Below, piece by piece: positions 1 through 11,870 of a stretch of DNA of 64,000 nucleotides (its first letter is position 1; the number at the start of each line of letters is the position of its first letter). Where the stretch lies: NCBI GenBank assembly GCA_933228675.1, contig OW121741.1:76498629-76562628 (forward strand), written 5' to 3'. The translations under genes and the position numbers were made by a program. Under the pieces are notes generated by a model, which saw only the letters and a list, made by a program, of their open reading frames with translations, had not been told where the DNA came from and did no database searches. The stretch comes from Stomorhina lunata (taxonomy: Eukaryota; Arthropoda; Insecta; Diptera; Rhiniidae).

Positions 1-280
1 TACTTCAATAAAATAAAAGTTACGGATTTTACTTTAACTCATTTCAAAAATTAAAAAACTATTTTTTCTCTTTGACTTTTTTTAGTCTTTGACCGGTTGT
101 GCACTCGACCTAAAACCAATAATTTTTTAAAATATACTTATATAAAGCCAACTGTTTAGGAAATAAAACTTTGAAAACCGTTTAAAAATATCTCAAATCG
201 TTTTGTGTTAAACAATTTTCAAAGTCAAATATTTTTCACTGATCGAAAAAAGTGCACATTTTTTTTCCAAAAACATGGTA
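1..280. other. AT-rich sequence, nothing recognised
   Basis: No open frame of useful length, tandem repeat or recognisable transposon end is seen here. Confidence 0.5.
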
Positions 281-815
281 CAGTAACTTTCGGCTATAGG
301 CCACAGCTATAGTTGCACAACTTTTGTGGTCTACAAGGACAAAAATGGGTAACAAATTTGGGAGTAGGTATATAATTTATAGAGCGGTCTACTGATATTT
401 AAGAAGTACCAAATATGTGTTTGGTACTCTTTACCTCTAAATAGTAAAGAAAGGTTTAAGAAAGAAACATTTGGTAACATTATATCTCCTAAACCATACG
501 AGGTAAAAGCAAAAATAAAACGGTATTGATATCAGCAATAAAATAAAAGAACACGTATGTGATACTTGAAATTTGGCCATCTAGATGGAATAAGCGGTTA
601 AAAAAGGAAAAATTTGGAAACGTTATATTTCCGCAACTGAAGCCGATAGGAACTATAAAAATGAGGACACAAGCGTTTAGAACTTTTTCGTAGATTTGAT
701 AACTGGGGATTAAAAAGGGAAAAAGCGAAATTTTGGTACTTTTTTTAACCCAAACATAATATTTTGTATCCATTTCGTTTTCAAATATATGGGAATTTAA
801 TTCGACATCTGTCAA
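281..815 (+). mobile_element. Degenerate Helitron-interior-like fragment
   Basis: The stretch is built of phrases such as 'ggtactttttt', 'gggtaaaaaaggg' and 'aacgttatatctcc' that also make up the interior of the two better Helitron copies (about 30530-31020 and 49870-50370). No terminal hairpin is visible. The minus-strand open frame across it is a by-product of repeated low-complexity phrases. It forms the left flank of minisatellite A, and similar sequence resumes at 2270, so the array sits inside or beside old Helitron material. Confidence 0.4.
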
Positions 816-820
816 ACTAA

Positions 821-2268
821 GGCGATCGCCAATTTTTCTAAAGAAAATTAAGGCGATCGCTAAACTTTCTAAAGAAAAATAAGGCGATCGCCAACTTTTC
901 TATAGAAAACTAAGCGATCGTCTTAATTTTCTATAGAAAACTAAGGCGATCGCCAACTTTTCTATAGAAAACTAAGGCGATCGGCAACTTTTCTATAGAA
1001 AACTAAGGCGATCGCCAACTTTTCTATAGAAAACTAAGGCGATCGCCAACTTTTCTATAGAAAACTAAGGCGATCGCCAACTTTTTGATAGAAAACTAAG
1101 GCGATCGCCAACTTTTCTATGGCAAACTAAGGTGATCGCCAACTTTTCTATGGAAAACTAAGGCGATCGCCAACTTTTCTATAGAAAACAAAGGCGATCG
1201 CCAACTTTCTATAGAAAACAAAGGCGATCGCCAACTTTTTTATAGAAAACTAAGGCGATCGCCAACTTTTCTATAGAAAACTAAGGTGATCGCCAACTTT
1301 TCTATAGAAAACTAAGGCGATCGCCAACTTTTCTATAGAAAACTAAGGCGATCGCCAACTTTTTATAAAAAACTAAGGCGATCGCCAACTTTTCTATAGA
1401 AAACTAAGGCGATCGCCAACTTTTCTATAGAAAACTAAGGCGATCGCCAACTTTTTATAGAAAACTAAGGCGATCGCCAACTTTTCTATAGAAAACTAAG
1501 GCGATCGCCAACTTTTCTATAGAAAACTAAGGCGATCGCCAACTTTTCTATAGAAAACTAAGGCGATCGCCAACATTTCTATAGAAAACTAAGGCGATCG
1601 CCAACTTTTCTATAGAAAACTAAAGCGATCGCCAACTTTTCTATAGAAAACTAAGGCGATCGCCAACTTTTCTATAGAAAACTAAGGCGATCGCCAACTT
1701 TTCTATAGAAAACTAAGGCGATCGCCAACTTTTCTATAGAAAACTAAGGCGATCGCCAACTTTTCTATAGAAAACTAAGGCGATCGCCAACTTTTCTATA
1801 GAAAACTAAGGCGATCGCCAACTTTTCTATAGAAAACTAAGGCGATCGCCAACTTTCTGTAGAAAACAAAGGCGATCGCCAACTTTCTATAGAAAACAAA
1901 GGCGATCGCCAACTTTTTTATAAAAAACTAAGGCGATCGCCAACATTTCTATATAAAACTAAGGCGATCGCCAACTTTTCTATAGAAAACTAAGGCGATC
2001 GCCAACTTTTCTATAGAAAACTAAGGCGATCGCCAACTTTTCTATAGAAAACTAAGGCGATCGCCAACTTTTCTATAGAAAACTAAGGCGATCGCCAACT
2101 TTTTATAGAAAACTAAGGCGATCGCCAACTTTTCTATAGAAAACTAAGGCGATCGCCAACTTTTCTATAGAAAACTAAGGCGGTCGCAAACTTTTCTATA
2201 AAAAACTAAGGTGATCGCCAACTTTTCTATAGAAAACTTAGACGATCGCCATGTTTTCTATATAAAAC
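821..2268 (+). repeat. Minisatellite A, 31 bp monomer with GGCGATCGCC
   Basis: About 46 tandem copies of a 31 bp unit. Each unit holds two perfect palindromes, GGCGATCGCC (10 bp) and TTTTCTATAGAAAA (14 bp), separated by AAC and CTAA. Many neighbouring copies are identical and the outer copies are more diverged, as expected from unequal exchange. The same unit recurs in reverse orientation at 3347-5010. Confidence 0.95.
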
Positions 2269-2269
2269 T

Positions 2270-2720
2270 AAAGAAATATCACATATTTAGTACTTTTTTA
2301 CATTAGGGAATAAAAAAGGGACAAATCGGTAACATTATATCTCCTAAAGGGAATAGAAACACGTTAAAATTTAGTACTTTTTGGAAGTTCGTCCATTCAG
2401 GGAATAAAATAAGGTACAAATGGGGAAAAGTTAGTAAGATTATATCTCCAAAACCAAAAGCTATAGAAACAAAATGGCATTGGATATGGCTTAGCAACTA
2501 AAATAAGGAAAGGCGAGTTTGGTACTTTTTTGGAAATGGTCCCATTTAGTGGGTAAAAACGGGTAAACATAAATTTATGGTACTTAATTTGACCAATATG
2601 TTTCTATAGGAACAATATGTAAAGAAATAACATTTATAGCTTAATCGATAAACATTAAACGTCTTCGGAGCTTTTGTGATTTAATGGGTAAAACGGGGAA
2701 AGAAACTGTAAGATTAGGAA
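2270..2720 (+). mobile_element. Degenerate Helitron-interior-like fragment
   Basis: Resumes the 'ggtacttttt / gggaataaaa / aacattatatctcc' phrases seen at 281-815 and inside the Helitron copies at 30530-31020 and 49870-50370. No ends are visible and there is no credible coding frame. Confidence 0.35.
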
Positions 2721-3346
2721 AAATATGATTCAAAATCGTGTTATTAAAAAAAAACTAATTAAGAAAAGGTGTTTTTATAATAATTTTTCTAAAAGATAAC
2801 TTAATAACTTTACAATTTCACTTTATATTTCCGAAAAACCAACTTTCTTTATAGAACCAAAAAAAAACTATAATTCTTTGTTTCTATCTAAAAAGTTCTA
2901 CAAAACCTTAACTACAATGACACTTTTTGTTTCCCTAACAGCGAAAACATGTTAACACTCTTCATTGTTAAATGTTTGAGTGCAAACAAAAGTTTATTGT
3001 TTCAAACGTTTGTCATTATAGTACCTAAGTATGTACGGGGGCGGGACAAAAAACAAAAATGGTACCAAAAAATGTTATAAGTTTTGTACTATAACTAAAC
3101 AATAGAGCAACTTTTGAAAATAAACCACATGTTATTGTTAAATACATCAGGTTGTCACCGTTTATAAAGGCAAAGGTTGATAACGAATATGTTTTTACAT
3201 TTTCAATCCTATGTATATAAGTAGCGAAAGGTGAGTGTGGCAGTCTGTTTAATCAGATTCACTTAGACCATGGGTGATGTAGGGGATGTCAGATTCCAAC
3301 AACGATTCTAATTGGCAACTTGGTAAGCTCAGACTTATCTTGTAGA
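2721..3346. other. Spacer between inverted arrays A and B
   Basis: AT-rich, with no gene recognised. It is the loop of the large inverted repeat made by arrays A and B. A TATATAAG at about 3214 is followed roughly 30 bp later by GGCAGTC, a TATA-plus-initiator-like arrangement that could be the remnant of an LTR or other promoter. No LTR pair is visible. Confidence 0.35.
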
Positions 3347-5010
3347 TTGGCGATCGTCTCAGTTTTCTATAGAAAAGTTGGCGATCGCCTATGTTTTCTA
3401 AAGAAAAGTTGGCGATCGCCTATGTTTTCTAAAGAAAAGTTGGCGATCGCCTATGTTTTCTATAGAAAAGTTGGCGATCGCCTTAGTTTTCTATAGAAAA
3501 GTTGGCGATCGCCTTAGTTTTCTATAGAAAAGTTGGCGATCGCCTAAGTTTTCTATAGAAAAGTTGGCGATCGCCTAAGTTTTCTAAAGAAAAGTTGGCG
3601 ATCGCCTAAGTTTTCTATAGAAATGTTGGCGATCGCCTAAGTTTTCTATAGAAAAGTTGGCGATCGCCTGTATTTTCTATAGAAAAGTTGGCGATCGCCT
3701 GTATTTTCTATAGAAAATTTGGCGATCGCCTTAGTTTTCTATAGACAATTTGGAGATCGCCTTAGTTTTCTATAGAAAATTTGGCGATCGCCTTAGATTT
3801 CTATAGGAAATTTAGCGATCGCCTTAGTTTTCTATAGAAAAGTTGGCGATCGGCTTAGTTTTCTATAGAAAAGTTGGCGATCGCCTTAGTTTTCAATAGA
3901 AAAGTTGGTGATCGCCTTAGTTTTCTATAGAAAAGTTGGCTATCGCCTTAGTTTTCTATAGAAAAGTTGGCGATCGCCTTAGTTTTCTATAGAAAAGTTT
4001 TCGATCGCCTTAATTTTCTATAGAAAGTTGGCGATCGCCTCAATTTTCTCAATTTTCAATTGGCGATCGCCTCAATTTTCTATAGAAAAGTTGGCGATCG
4101 CTTCAATTTTCAATAGAAAAGTTTGCGATCGCCTAAGTTTTCTATAGAAAGCCATAGTTTTCTATAGAAAAGTTGGTATTGGTTTTCTTTAAAAAATTTG
4201 GCGATCGCCATAGTTTTCTATAGAAAAGTTGGCCATCGCCTTAGTTTTTTTATAGAAAAGTTGGAGATCACCTTAGTTTTGGCGATCGCCTTAGTTTTCT
4301 ATATTAAAGTTGGCGATAGCCTTAGTTTTCTATAGAAAAGTTGGCGATCGCCTTATTTTTCTATAGAAAAGTTGGCGATCGCCTTAGTTTTATATAGAAA
4401 ATTTGGAGATTGCCTTAGTTTTCTATAGAAAAGTTGGCGATCGCCTTAGTTTTTTATAGTAAAGTTGGCGATCGCCTTAGTTTTCTATAGAAAAGTTGGC
4501 GATCGCCTTAGTTTTTTATAGTAATGTTGGCGATCGCCTTAGTTTTCTATAGAAAAGTTGGCGATCGCCTTAGTTTTCTATATAAAATTTGGCGATCGCC
4601 TTAGTTTTCTATAGAAAAGTTGGCGATCGCCTTAGTTTTCTATAGAAAAGTTGGCGATCGCCTTAGTTTTCTATAGAAAAGTTGGCGATCGCCTTAGTTT
4701 TCTATAGAAAAGTTGGCGATCGCCTTAGTTTTCTATAGAAAAGTTGGCGATCGCCTTAGTTTTCTATAGAAAAGTTGGCGATCGCCTTAGTTTTCTATAG
4801 AAAAGTTGGTGATCGCCTTAGTTTTCTAAATTAAAGTTGGCGATCGCCTTTGTTTTCTATAATAAAGTTTTTTTCTATAGAAAATTTGGCGATCGCCTTA
4901 GTATTCTATAGAAAAGTTGGCGATCGCCTTATTTTTCTATGGAAAAGTTGGCGATCGCCAAAGTTTTCTATAGTAAAATTGGCGATCGCCTAAGTTTTCT
5001 AGAGAAAATT
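3347..5010 (-). repeat. Minisatellite B, inverted copy of array A
   Basis: About 50 copies of the array A monomer in the opposite orientation (GGCGATCGCC now followed by TTAG and preceded by GTT). Copies are on average more diverged than in A, with several truncated units around 4130-4280 and 4860. With A it forms a long inverted repeat, with arms of about 1.4-1.7 kb and a loop of about 1.1 kb. Confidence 0.95.
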
Positions 5011-6300
5011 GCGAAATTGGAGAATATGCACACAAGATCAAGGCGCGTGAAATTTTAAAATAAGCTCGGCCTCTGTTTGTATTCGTAAGTAAAGTAAGTA
5101 GTGCAAATCTGTCCATATGAAATTGTACAAACATTTTTGTAGCTTCCCTTTGTTTATGCAGACTTTAAAGTCACAGATGCATACATAAAAAACAGAGCAA
5201 TGTGTGCTTTCATTATACGTTTTTTTTTAATAACGGACAGTAATTGGGATTCGGGGCCTTTTATAAAGTGTGATACAAAATTATATAGAAGAAAATGAAT
5301 GACCAAAAAAATTTTTCAAACCATTATATCAGTCTAAAGAAATATTTTTTAGACCGTTTCGAAACCTCTTAAGGAACTACATTGAGGGCTTATTGCGACG
5401 TAGCAGGTAATGTGGCTTATTTGCATATACTTGCAACTCAAAAAAATCCCAAAAATGTAATGAGGCCAAATATTAGGATCTTAGTAGACAGCTTATAGAG
5501 ATCGATCGTGTGGATTATCCAATATGACAGGGACTGTGTAACACGTAGCACCGTTAGATTGAATCACATATCGTTAGTCGAGATTATGCAATTTAAACCA
5601 AAAATGCCATCAGCGATTTAAAGTGATCTTTTTTGAAATTGATAGACTGATCAAAGTCGTTCTTTAAGAAATACGGATTGAAGTCGCTGGCGTTCCGGAA
5701 CAGAAAACCTATTTTAATAATAATTTCATTATTCGTTGAAGACTGTAAACGACAATTAATTTAAAAGATATAGTCTCTTATCGTTATCAACTGCTTATGT
5801 TCGAAAGTCCCTTTAGTGGAAAAGGCCTCCATAGTGAAGGCCTTTAGATTTGTTTACCTCTAGACTTCTACCTCACAAATTACTTATTCTCTAGCAATTT
5901 TGTTTTCATAATCTTTTTTTTTTAATATATGACATTTTTCCAAAGAAACAATGAAGTTTTTCTATTTTTTTCCAAATATTGTGCAGTTTTGCACTTGTGC
6001 CTTTCGGAAGGCGTGTGTTTATTTATGTTAACAATAAAAAAAGAAAAGTGAGCAAAATTATATTAAATGACGCTGGCACTAAGAGATGTTTGAAAAGCGG
6101 AAGCAACATGGGTTTTCATGACTCTTTTGTTTGACTTTAATAACCTGGCACTCAGGGTTAAGTCATCATTACGAATGTTTAGCTTTATGTTGATGCTGTG
6201 ATGAAATTTACTTTTTTGCAAAATTTATTTAAATATGTTGATGATATGAGCGTGAGCAAAACGATATTTTAATTTAAATGTTTAAATTTTAAGCTTTTGC
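5011..6300. other. Intergenic, no gene recognised
   Basis: AT-rich with ordinary complexity. The short minus-strand frame at 4937-5134 runs into array B and has no recognisable similarity. No tRNA boxes or transposon ends were found. Confidence 0.45.
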
Positions 6301-6304
6301 TATA

Positions 6305-6955
6305 AAAAACTGTTGTACCAAACTTTTTTTCTATAGAAAAACTGTTGTACCTCAACCTTTTCTATAGAAAAACTTTTGTACCTCAACTTTTTCTATTGAA
6401 AAACTGTTGTACCGAAAACTTTTTCTATTGCAAAACTGTTGTACCTCAACTTTTTCTATAGAAAAACTGTTGTACCAAAACTTTTTCTATAGAAAAACTG
6501 TTGTCCCAAAACTTTTTCTATAGAAAAACTGTTGTACCTCAACTTTTTCCATAGAAAAACTGTTGTACCTCAACTTTTTCTATAGAAAAACTGTTGTACC
6601 TCAACTTCTTCTATAGAAAAACTGTTGTAACAAAACTTTTTCTATAGAAAAACTGTTGTAACAAAACTTTTTCTATAGAAAAACTGTTGTACCAAAGCTT
6701 TTTCTATAGAAAAACTGTTGTACCAAAACTTTTTCTATAGAAAAACTGTTGTACCAAAACTTTTTCTATAGAAAAACTGTTGTATCAAAACTTTTTCTAT
6801 AGAAAAACTGTTGTACCAAACCTTTTTTATAAACAAAACTGTTGTACCTAAACTTTTTCTATAGAAAAACTGTTGTACCTCAACTTTTTCTAAAGAAAAA
6901 ACTGTTGTAACAAAACTTTTTTTGTAGAAAAACTGTTGTACCAAAACTTTTTCTA
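6305..6955 (+). repeat. Minisatellite C, ~31 bp monomer with CTGTTGTACC
   Basis: About 21 copies of a ~31 bp unit: TTTTTCTATAGAAAAA, then CTGTTGTACC, then CAA/AAA variants. It passes without a break into array D, whose unit differs mainly by CTATATAG in place of CTATAG and CTTTTGTACC in place of CTGTTGTACC. C therefore looks like the older, more variable edge of one large array. The 69-codon minus-strand frame inside is a repeat artefact. Confidence 0.92.
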
Positions 6956-9900
6956 TAGAAAAACTTTTGTACCGAAAACTTTTTCTATATAGAAAAACTT
7001 TTGTACCGAAAACTTTTTCTTTATAGAAAAACTTTTGTACCGAAAATTTTTCTATATAGAAAAACTTTTGTACCGAAAACTTTTTCTATATAGAAAAACT
7101 TTTGTACCGAAAACTTTTTCTATATAGAAAAACTTTTGTACCGAAAACTTTTTCTATATAGAAAAACTTTTGTACCGAAAACTTTTTCTATATAGAAAAA
7201 CTTTTGTACCGAGAACTTTTTCTATATAGAAAAACTTTTGTACCGAAAACTTTTTCTATATAGAAAAACTTTTGTACCGAAAACTTTTTCTATATAGAAA
7301 AACTTTTGTACCAAAAACTTTTTCTATATAGAAAAACTTTTGTACCGAAAACTTTTTCTATATAGAAAAACTTTTGTACCGAAAACTTTTTCTATATAGA
7401 AAAACTTTTGTACCGAAAACTTTTTCTATATAGAAAAACTTTTGTACCGAAAACTTTTTCTATATAGAAAAACTTTTGTACCGAAAACTTTTTCTATATA
7501 GAAAAACTTTTGTACCGAAATCTTTTTCTATATAGAAAAACTTTTGTACCGAAAACTTTTTCTATATAGAAAAACTTTTGTACCAAAAACTTTTTCTATA
7601 TAGAAAAACTTTTGTACCGAAAACTTTTTCTATATAGAAAAACTTTTGTACCGAAAACTTTTTCTATATAGAAAAACTTTTGTACCGAAAACTTTTTCTA
7701 TATAGAAAAACTTTTGTACCGAAAACTTTTTCTATATAGAAAAACTTTTGTACCGAAAACTTTTTCTATATAGAAAAACTTTTGTACCGAAAACTTTTTC
7801 TATATAGAAAAACTTTTGTACCGAAAACTTTTTCTATATAGAAAAACTTTTGTACCGAAAACTTTTTCTATATAGAAAAACTTTTGTACCGAAAACTTTT
7901 TCTATATAGAAAAACTTTTGTACCGAAAACTTTTTCTATATAGAAAAACTTTTGTACCGAAAACTTTTTCTATATAGAAAAACTTTTGTACCGAAAACTT
8001 TTTCTATATAGAAAAACTTTTGTACCGAAAACTTTTTCTATATAGAAAAACTTTTGTACCGAAAACTTTTTCTATATAGAAAAACTTTTGTACCGAAAAC
8101 TTTTTCTATATAGAAAAACTTTTGTACCGAAAACTTTTTCTATATAGAAAAACTTTTGTACCGAAAACTTTTTCTATATAGAAAAACTTTTGTACCGAAA
8201 ACTTTTTCTATATAGAAAAACTTTTGTACCGAAAACTTTTTCTATATAGAAAAACTTTTGTACCGAAAAATTTTTCTATATAGAAAAACTTTTGTACCGA
8301 AAACTTTTTCTATATAGAAAAACTTTTGTACCGAAAACTTTTTCTATATAGAAAAACTTATGTACCGAAAACTTTTTCTATATAGAAAAACTTTTGTACC
8401 GAAAACTTTTTCTATATAGAAAAACTTTTGTACCGAAAACTTTTTCTATATAGAAAAACTTTTGTACCGAAAACTTTTTCTATATAGAAAAACTTTTGTA
8501 CCGAAAACTTTTTCTATATAGAAAAACTTTTGTACCGAAAACTTTTTCTATATAGAAAAACTTTTGTACCGAAAACTTTTTCTATATAGAAAAACTTTTG
8601 TACCGAAAACTTTTTCTATATAGAAAAACTTTTGTACCGAAAACTTTTTCTATATAGAAAAACTTTTGTACCGAAAACTTTTTCTATATAGAAAAACTTT
8701 TGTACCGAAAACTTTTTCTATATAGAAAAACTTTTGTACCGAAAACTTTTTCTATATAGAAAAACTTTTGAACCGAAAACTTTTTCTATATAGAAAAACT
8801 TTTGAACCGAAAACTTTTTCTATATAGAAAAACTTTTGTGCCGAAAACTTTTTCTATATATAGAAAAACTCTTGTACCAAAAACTTTTTCTATATATAGA
8901 AAAACTTTTGTACCGAAAACTTTTTCTATATATAGAAAAACTTTTGTACCGAAAACTTTTTCTATATAGAAAAACTTTTGTACCGAAAACTTTTTCTATA
9001 TAGAAAAACTTTTGTACCGAAAACTTTTTCTATATAGAAAAACTTTTGTACCGAAAACTTTTTCTATATAGAAAAACTTTTGTACCGAAAACTTTTTCTA
9101 TATAGAAAAACTTTTGTACCGAAAACTTTTTCTATATAGAAAAACTTTTGTACCGAAAACTTTTTCTATATAGAAAAACTTTTGTACCGAAAACTTTTTC
9201 TATATAGAAAAACTTTTGTACCGAAAACTTTTTCTATATAGAAAAACTTTTGTACCGAAAAATTTTTCTATATAGAAAAACTTTTGTACCGAAAACTTTT
9301 TCTATATAGAAAAACTTTTGTACCGAAAACTTTTTCTATATAGAAAAACTTATGTACCGAAAACTTTTTCTATATAGAAAAACTTTTGTACCGAAAACTT
9401 TTTCTATATAGAAAAACTTTTGTACCGAAAACTTTTTCTATATAGAAAAACTTTTGTACCGAAAACTTTTTCTATATAGAAAAACTTTTGTACCGAAAAC
9501 TTTTTCTATATAGAAAAACTTTTGTACCGAAAACTTTTTCTATATAGAAAAACTTTTGTACCGAAAACTTTTTCTATATAGAAAAACTTTTGTACCGAAA
9601 ACTTTTTCTATATAGAAAAACTTTTGTACCGAAAACTTTTTCTATATAGAAAAACTTTTGTACCGAAAACTTTTTCTATATAGAAAAACTTTTGAACCGA
9701 AAACTTTTTCTATATAGAAAAACTTTTGAACCGAAAACTTTTTCTATATAGAAAAACTTTTGTGCCGAAAACTTTTTCTATATATAGAAAAACTCTTGTA
9801 CCAAAAACTTTTTCTATATATAGAAAAACTTTTGTACCGAAAACTTTTTCTATATATAGAAAAACTTTTGTACCGAAAACTTTTTCTATATAGAAAAACT

Positions 9901-11425
9901 TTTGTACCGAAAACTTTTTCTATATAGAAAAACTTTTGTACCGAAAACTTTTTCTATATAGAAAAACTTTTGTACCGAAAACTTTTTCTATATAGAAAAA
10001 CTTTTGTACCGAAAACTTTTTCTATATAGAAAAACTTTTGTACCGAAAACTTTTTCTATATAGAAAAACTTTTGTACCGAAAACTTTTTCTATATAGAAA
10101 AACTTTTGTACCGAAAACTTTTTTTATATAGAAAAACTTTTGTACCGAAAACTTTTTCTATATAGAAAAACTTTTGTACCGAAAACTTTTTCTATATAGA
10201 AAAACTTTTGTACCAAAAACTTTTTCTATATAGAAAAACTTTTGTACCGAAAACTTTTTCTATGTAGAAAAACTTTTGTACCGAAAACTTTTTCTATGTA
10301 GAAAAACTTTTGTACCGAAAACTTTTTCTATATATAGAAAAACTTTTGTACCGAAAACTTTTTCTATATATAGAAAAACTTTTGTACCGAAAACTTTTTC
10401 TATATATAGAAAAACTTTTGTACCGAAAACTTTTTCTATATATAGAAAAACTTTTGTACCGAAAACTTTTTCTATATATAGAAAAACTTTTGTACCGAAA
10501 ACTTTTTCTATATATAGAAAAACTTTTGTACCGAAAACTTTTTCTATATATAGAAAAACTTTTGTACCGAAAACTTTTTCTATATATAGAAAAACTTTTG
10601 TACCGAAAACTTTTTCTATATATAGAAAAACTTTTGTACCGAAAACTTTTTCTATATATAGAAAAACTTTTGTACCGAAAACTTTTTCTATATATAGAAA
10701 AACTTTTGTACCGAAAACTTTTTCTATATATAGAAAAACTTTTGTACCGAAAACTTTTTCTATATATAGAAAAACTTTTGTACCGAAAACTTTTTCTATA
10801 TATAGAAAAACTTTTGTACCGAAAACTTTTTCTATATATAGAAAAACTTTTGTACCGAAAACTTTTTCTATATATAGAAAAACTTTTGTACCGAAAACTT
10901 TTTCTATATATAGAAAAACTTTTGTACCGAAAACTTTTTCTATATATAGAAAAACTTTTGTACCGAAAACTTTTTCTATATATAGAAAAACTTTTGTACC
11001 GAAAACTTTTTCTATATAGAAAAACTTTTGTACCGAAAACTTTTTCTATATAGAAAAACTTTTGTACCGAAAACTTTTTCTATATAGAAAAACTTTTGTA
11101 CCGAAAACTTTTTCTATATAGAAAAACTTTTGTACCGAAAACTTTTTCTATATATAGAAAAACTTTTGTACCGAAAACTTTTTCTATATATAGAAAAACT
11201 TTTGTACCAAAAACTTTTTCTATATAGAAAAACTTTTGTACCGAAAACTTTTTCTATATATAGAAAAACTTTTGTACCGAAAATTGTTTCTATATATAGA
11301 AAAACTTTTGTACCAAAAACTTTTTCTATATATAGAAAAACTTTTGTACCGAAAACTTTTTCTATATAGAAAATCTTTTTTGTACCCAAAACTTGTTCTA
11401 TATAGAAAAGCTTTTGTACCGAAAA
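6956..11425 (+). repeat. Minisatellite D, 34/36 bp monomer with CTTTTGTACCGAAAAC
   Basis: About 130 copies. The main unit is 34 bp (CTATATAG, AAAAA, CTTTTGTACC, GAAAA, CTTTTT). A block at about 10320-11010 has a 36 bp unit (CTATATATAG), almost without variation. Because 36 is a multiple of three, this block yields long spurious frames on both strands with a 12-residue period. A higher-order duplication is visible: the marker series seen at 8261, 8363 and 8771 recurs at 9253, 9355 and 9695. Confidence 0.95.
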
Positions 11426-11459
11426 AATTTTATTACATACAAAGAAATTTATTGGCATT

Positions 11460-11870
11460 TTTATCTTGGAGCTTTAAAGTTCCAATATTTAATCTATCCA
11501 TTTTATCTTTATACACAATTTCTTTGAATTGAAAAAACTAAAAATTATAACATTCAAATTTATCCTCAAAATGTAGACTTTTCCCATTTTTGATCATAAA
11601 TATTACAAGTAATCAAACAAATAAAAGTTTCCAATTTAAAATAAGTTAAATTAAATTATTGGGAAATACCTAGAATGAATAGGTATTTCATAGAATAGAC
11701 ATTTCATGGACATGGTGCAATTGGTTTTTCTATCATTCTTGATTAGGGCACTTTGTTAAAGAGTTAATTTAAATAAAAAATATTATAAATTCTAGTGCAA
11801 ATTTTTTGTATTTAAATGAAAATTTTATTATTTTAATAGTTATTTGCAATCGAGATTTCAAAGACAGAAA
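11460..11870 (+). promoter_or_regulatory. Conserved upstream region of nuclease-like gene 1
   Basis: About 400 bp that align closely with 17580-17970 upstream of gene 2; the last ~90 bp also align with 28060-28155 upstream of gene 3. A TATTTAAA lies at 11809-11816 and is kept in genes 1 and 2 (CATTTAAA in gene 3). A conserved GCAWTCGAG lies 20-30 bp before the ATG; gene 3 has CATTCGAG, resembling an insect initiator. The transcription start is inferred, not shown. Confidence 0.5.

Noticed and set aside
489..815. 108-codon minus-strand frame
   Set aside because: Lies in degenerate Helitron-interior sequence; hydrophobic low-complexity translation without any recognisable domain. Similar frames occur at 2303-2497, 30622-30807 and 49980-50264 in the same repeat.
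821..2268. Cyanobacterial HIP1 (GCGATCGC) origin or contamination
   Set aside because: The octamer occurs only inside a regular 31 bp AT-rich tandem unit, and the flanks are typical fly repeats.
821..5010. CRISPR-like array
   Set aside because: Units abut with no unique spacers. This is a eukaryotic minisatellite.
10276..11053. Two 247-codon plus-strand frames with 12-residue repeats
   Set aside because: They arise because the monomer is 36 bp. No start context, splice signals or composition like the real genes, and equivalent frames appear on the other strand nearby.
11844..11870. Earlier start of gene 1 at a TTG (likewise 17869 for gene 2)
   Set aside because: Not an ATG. The in-frame ATG at 11871 (17971 in gene 2) immediately precedes the signal peptide and is the start conserved in all three genes.
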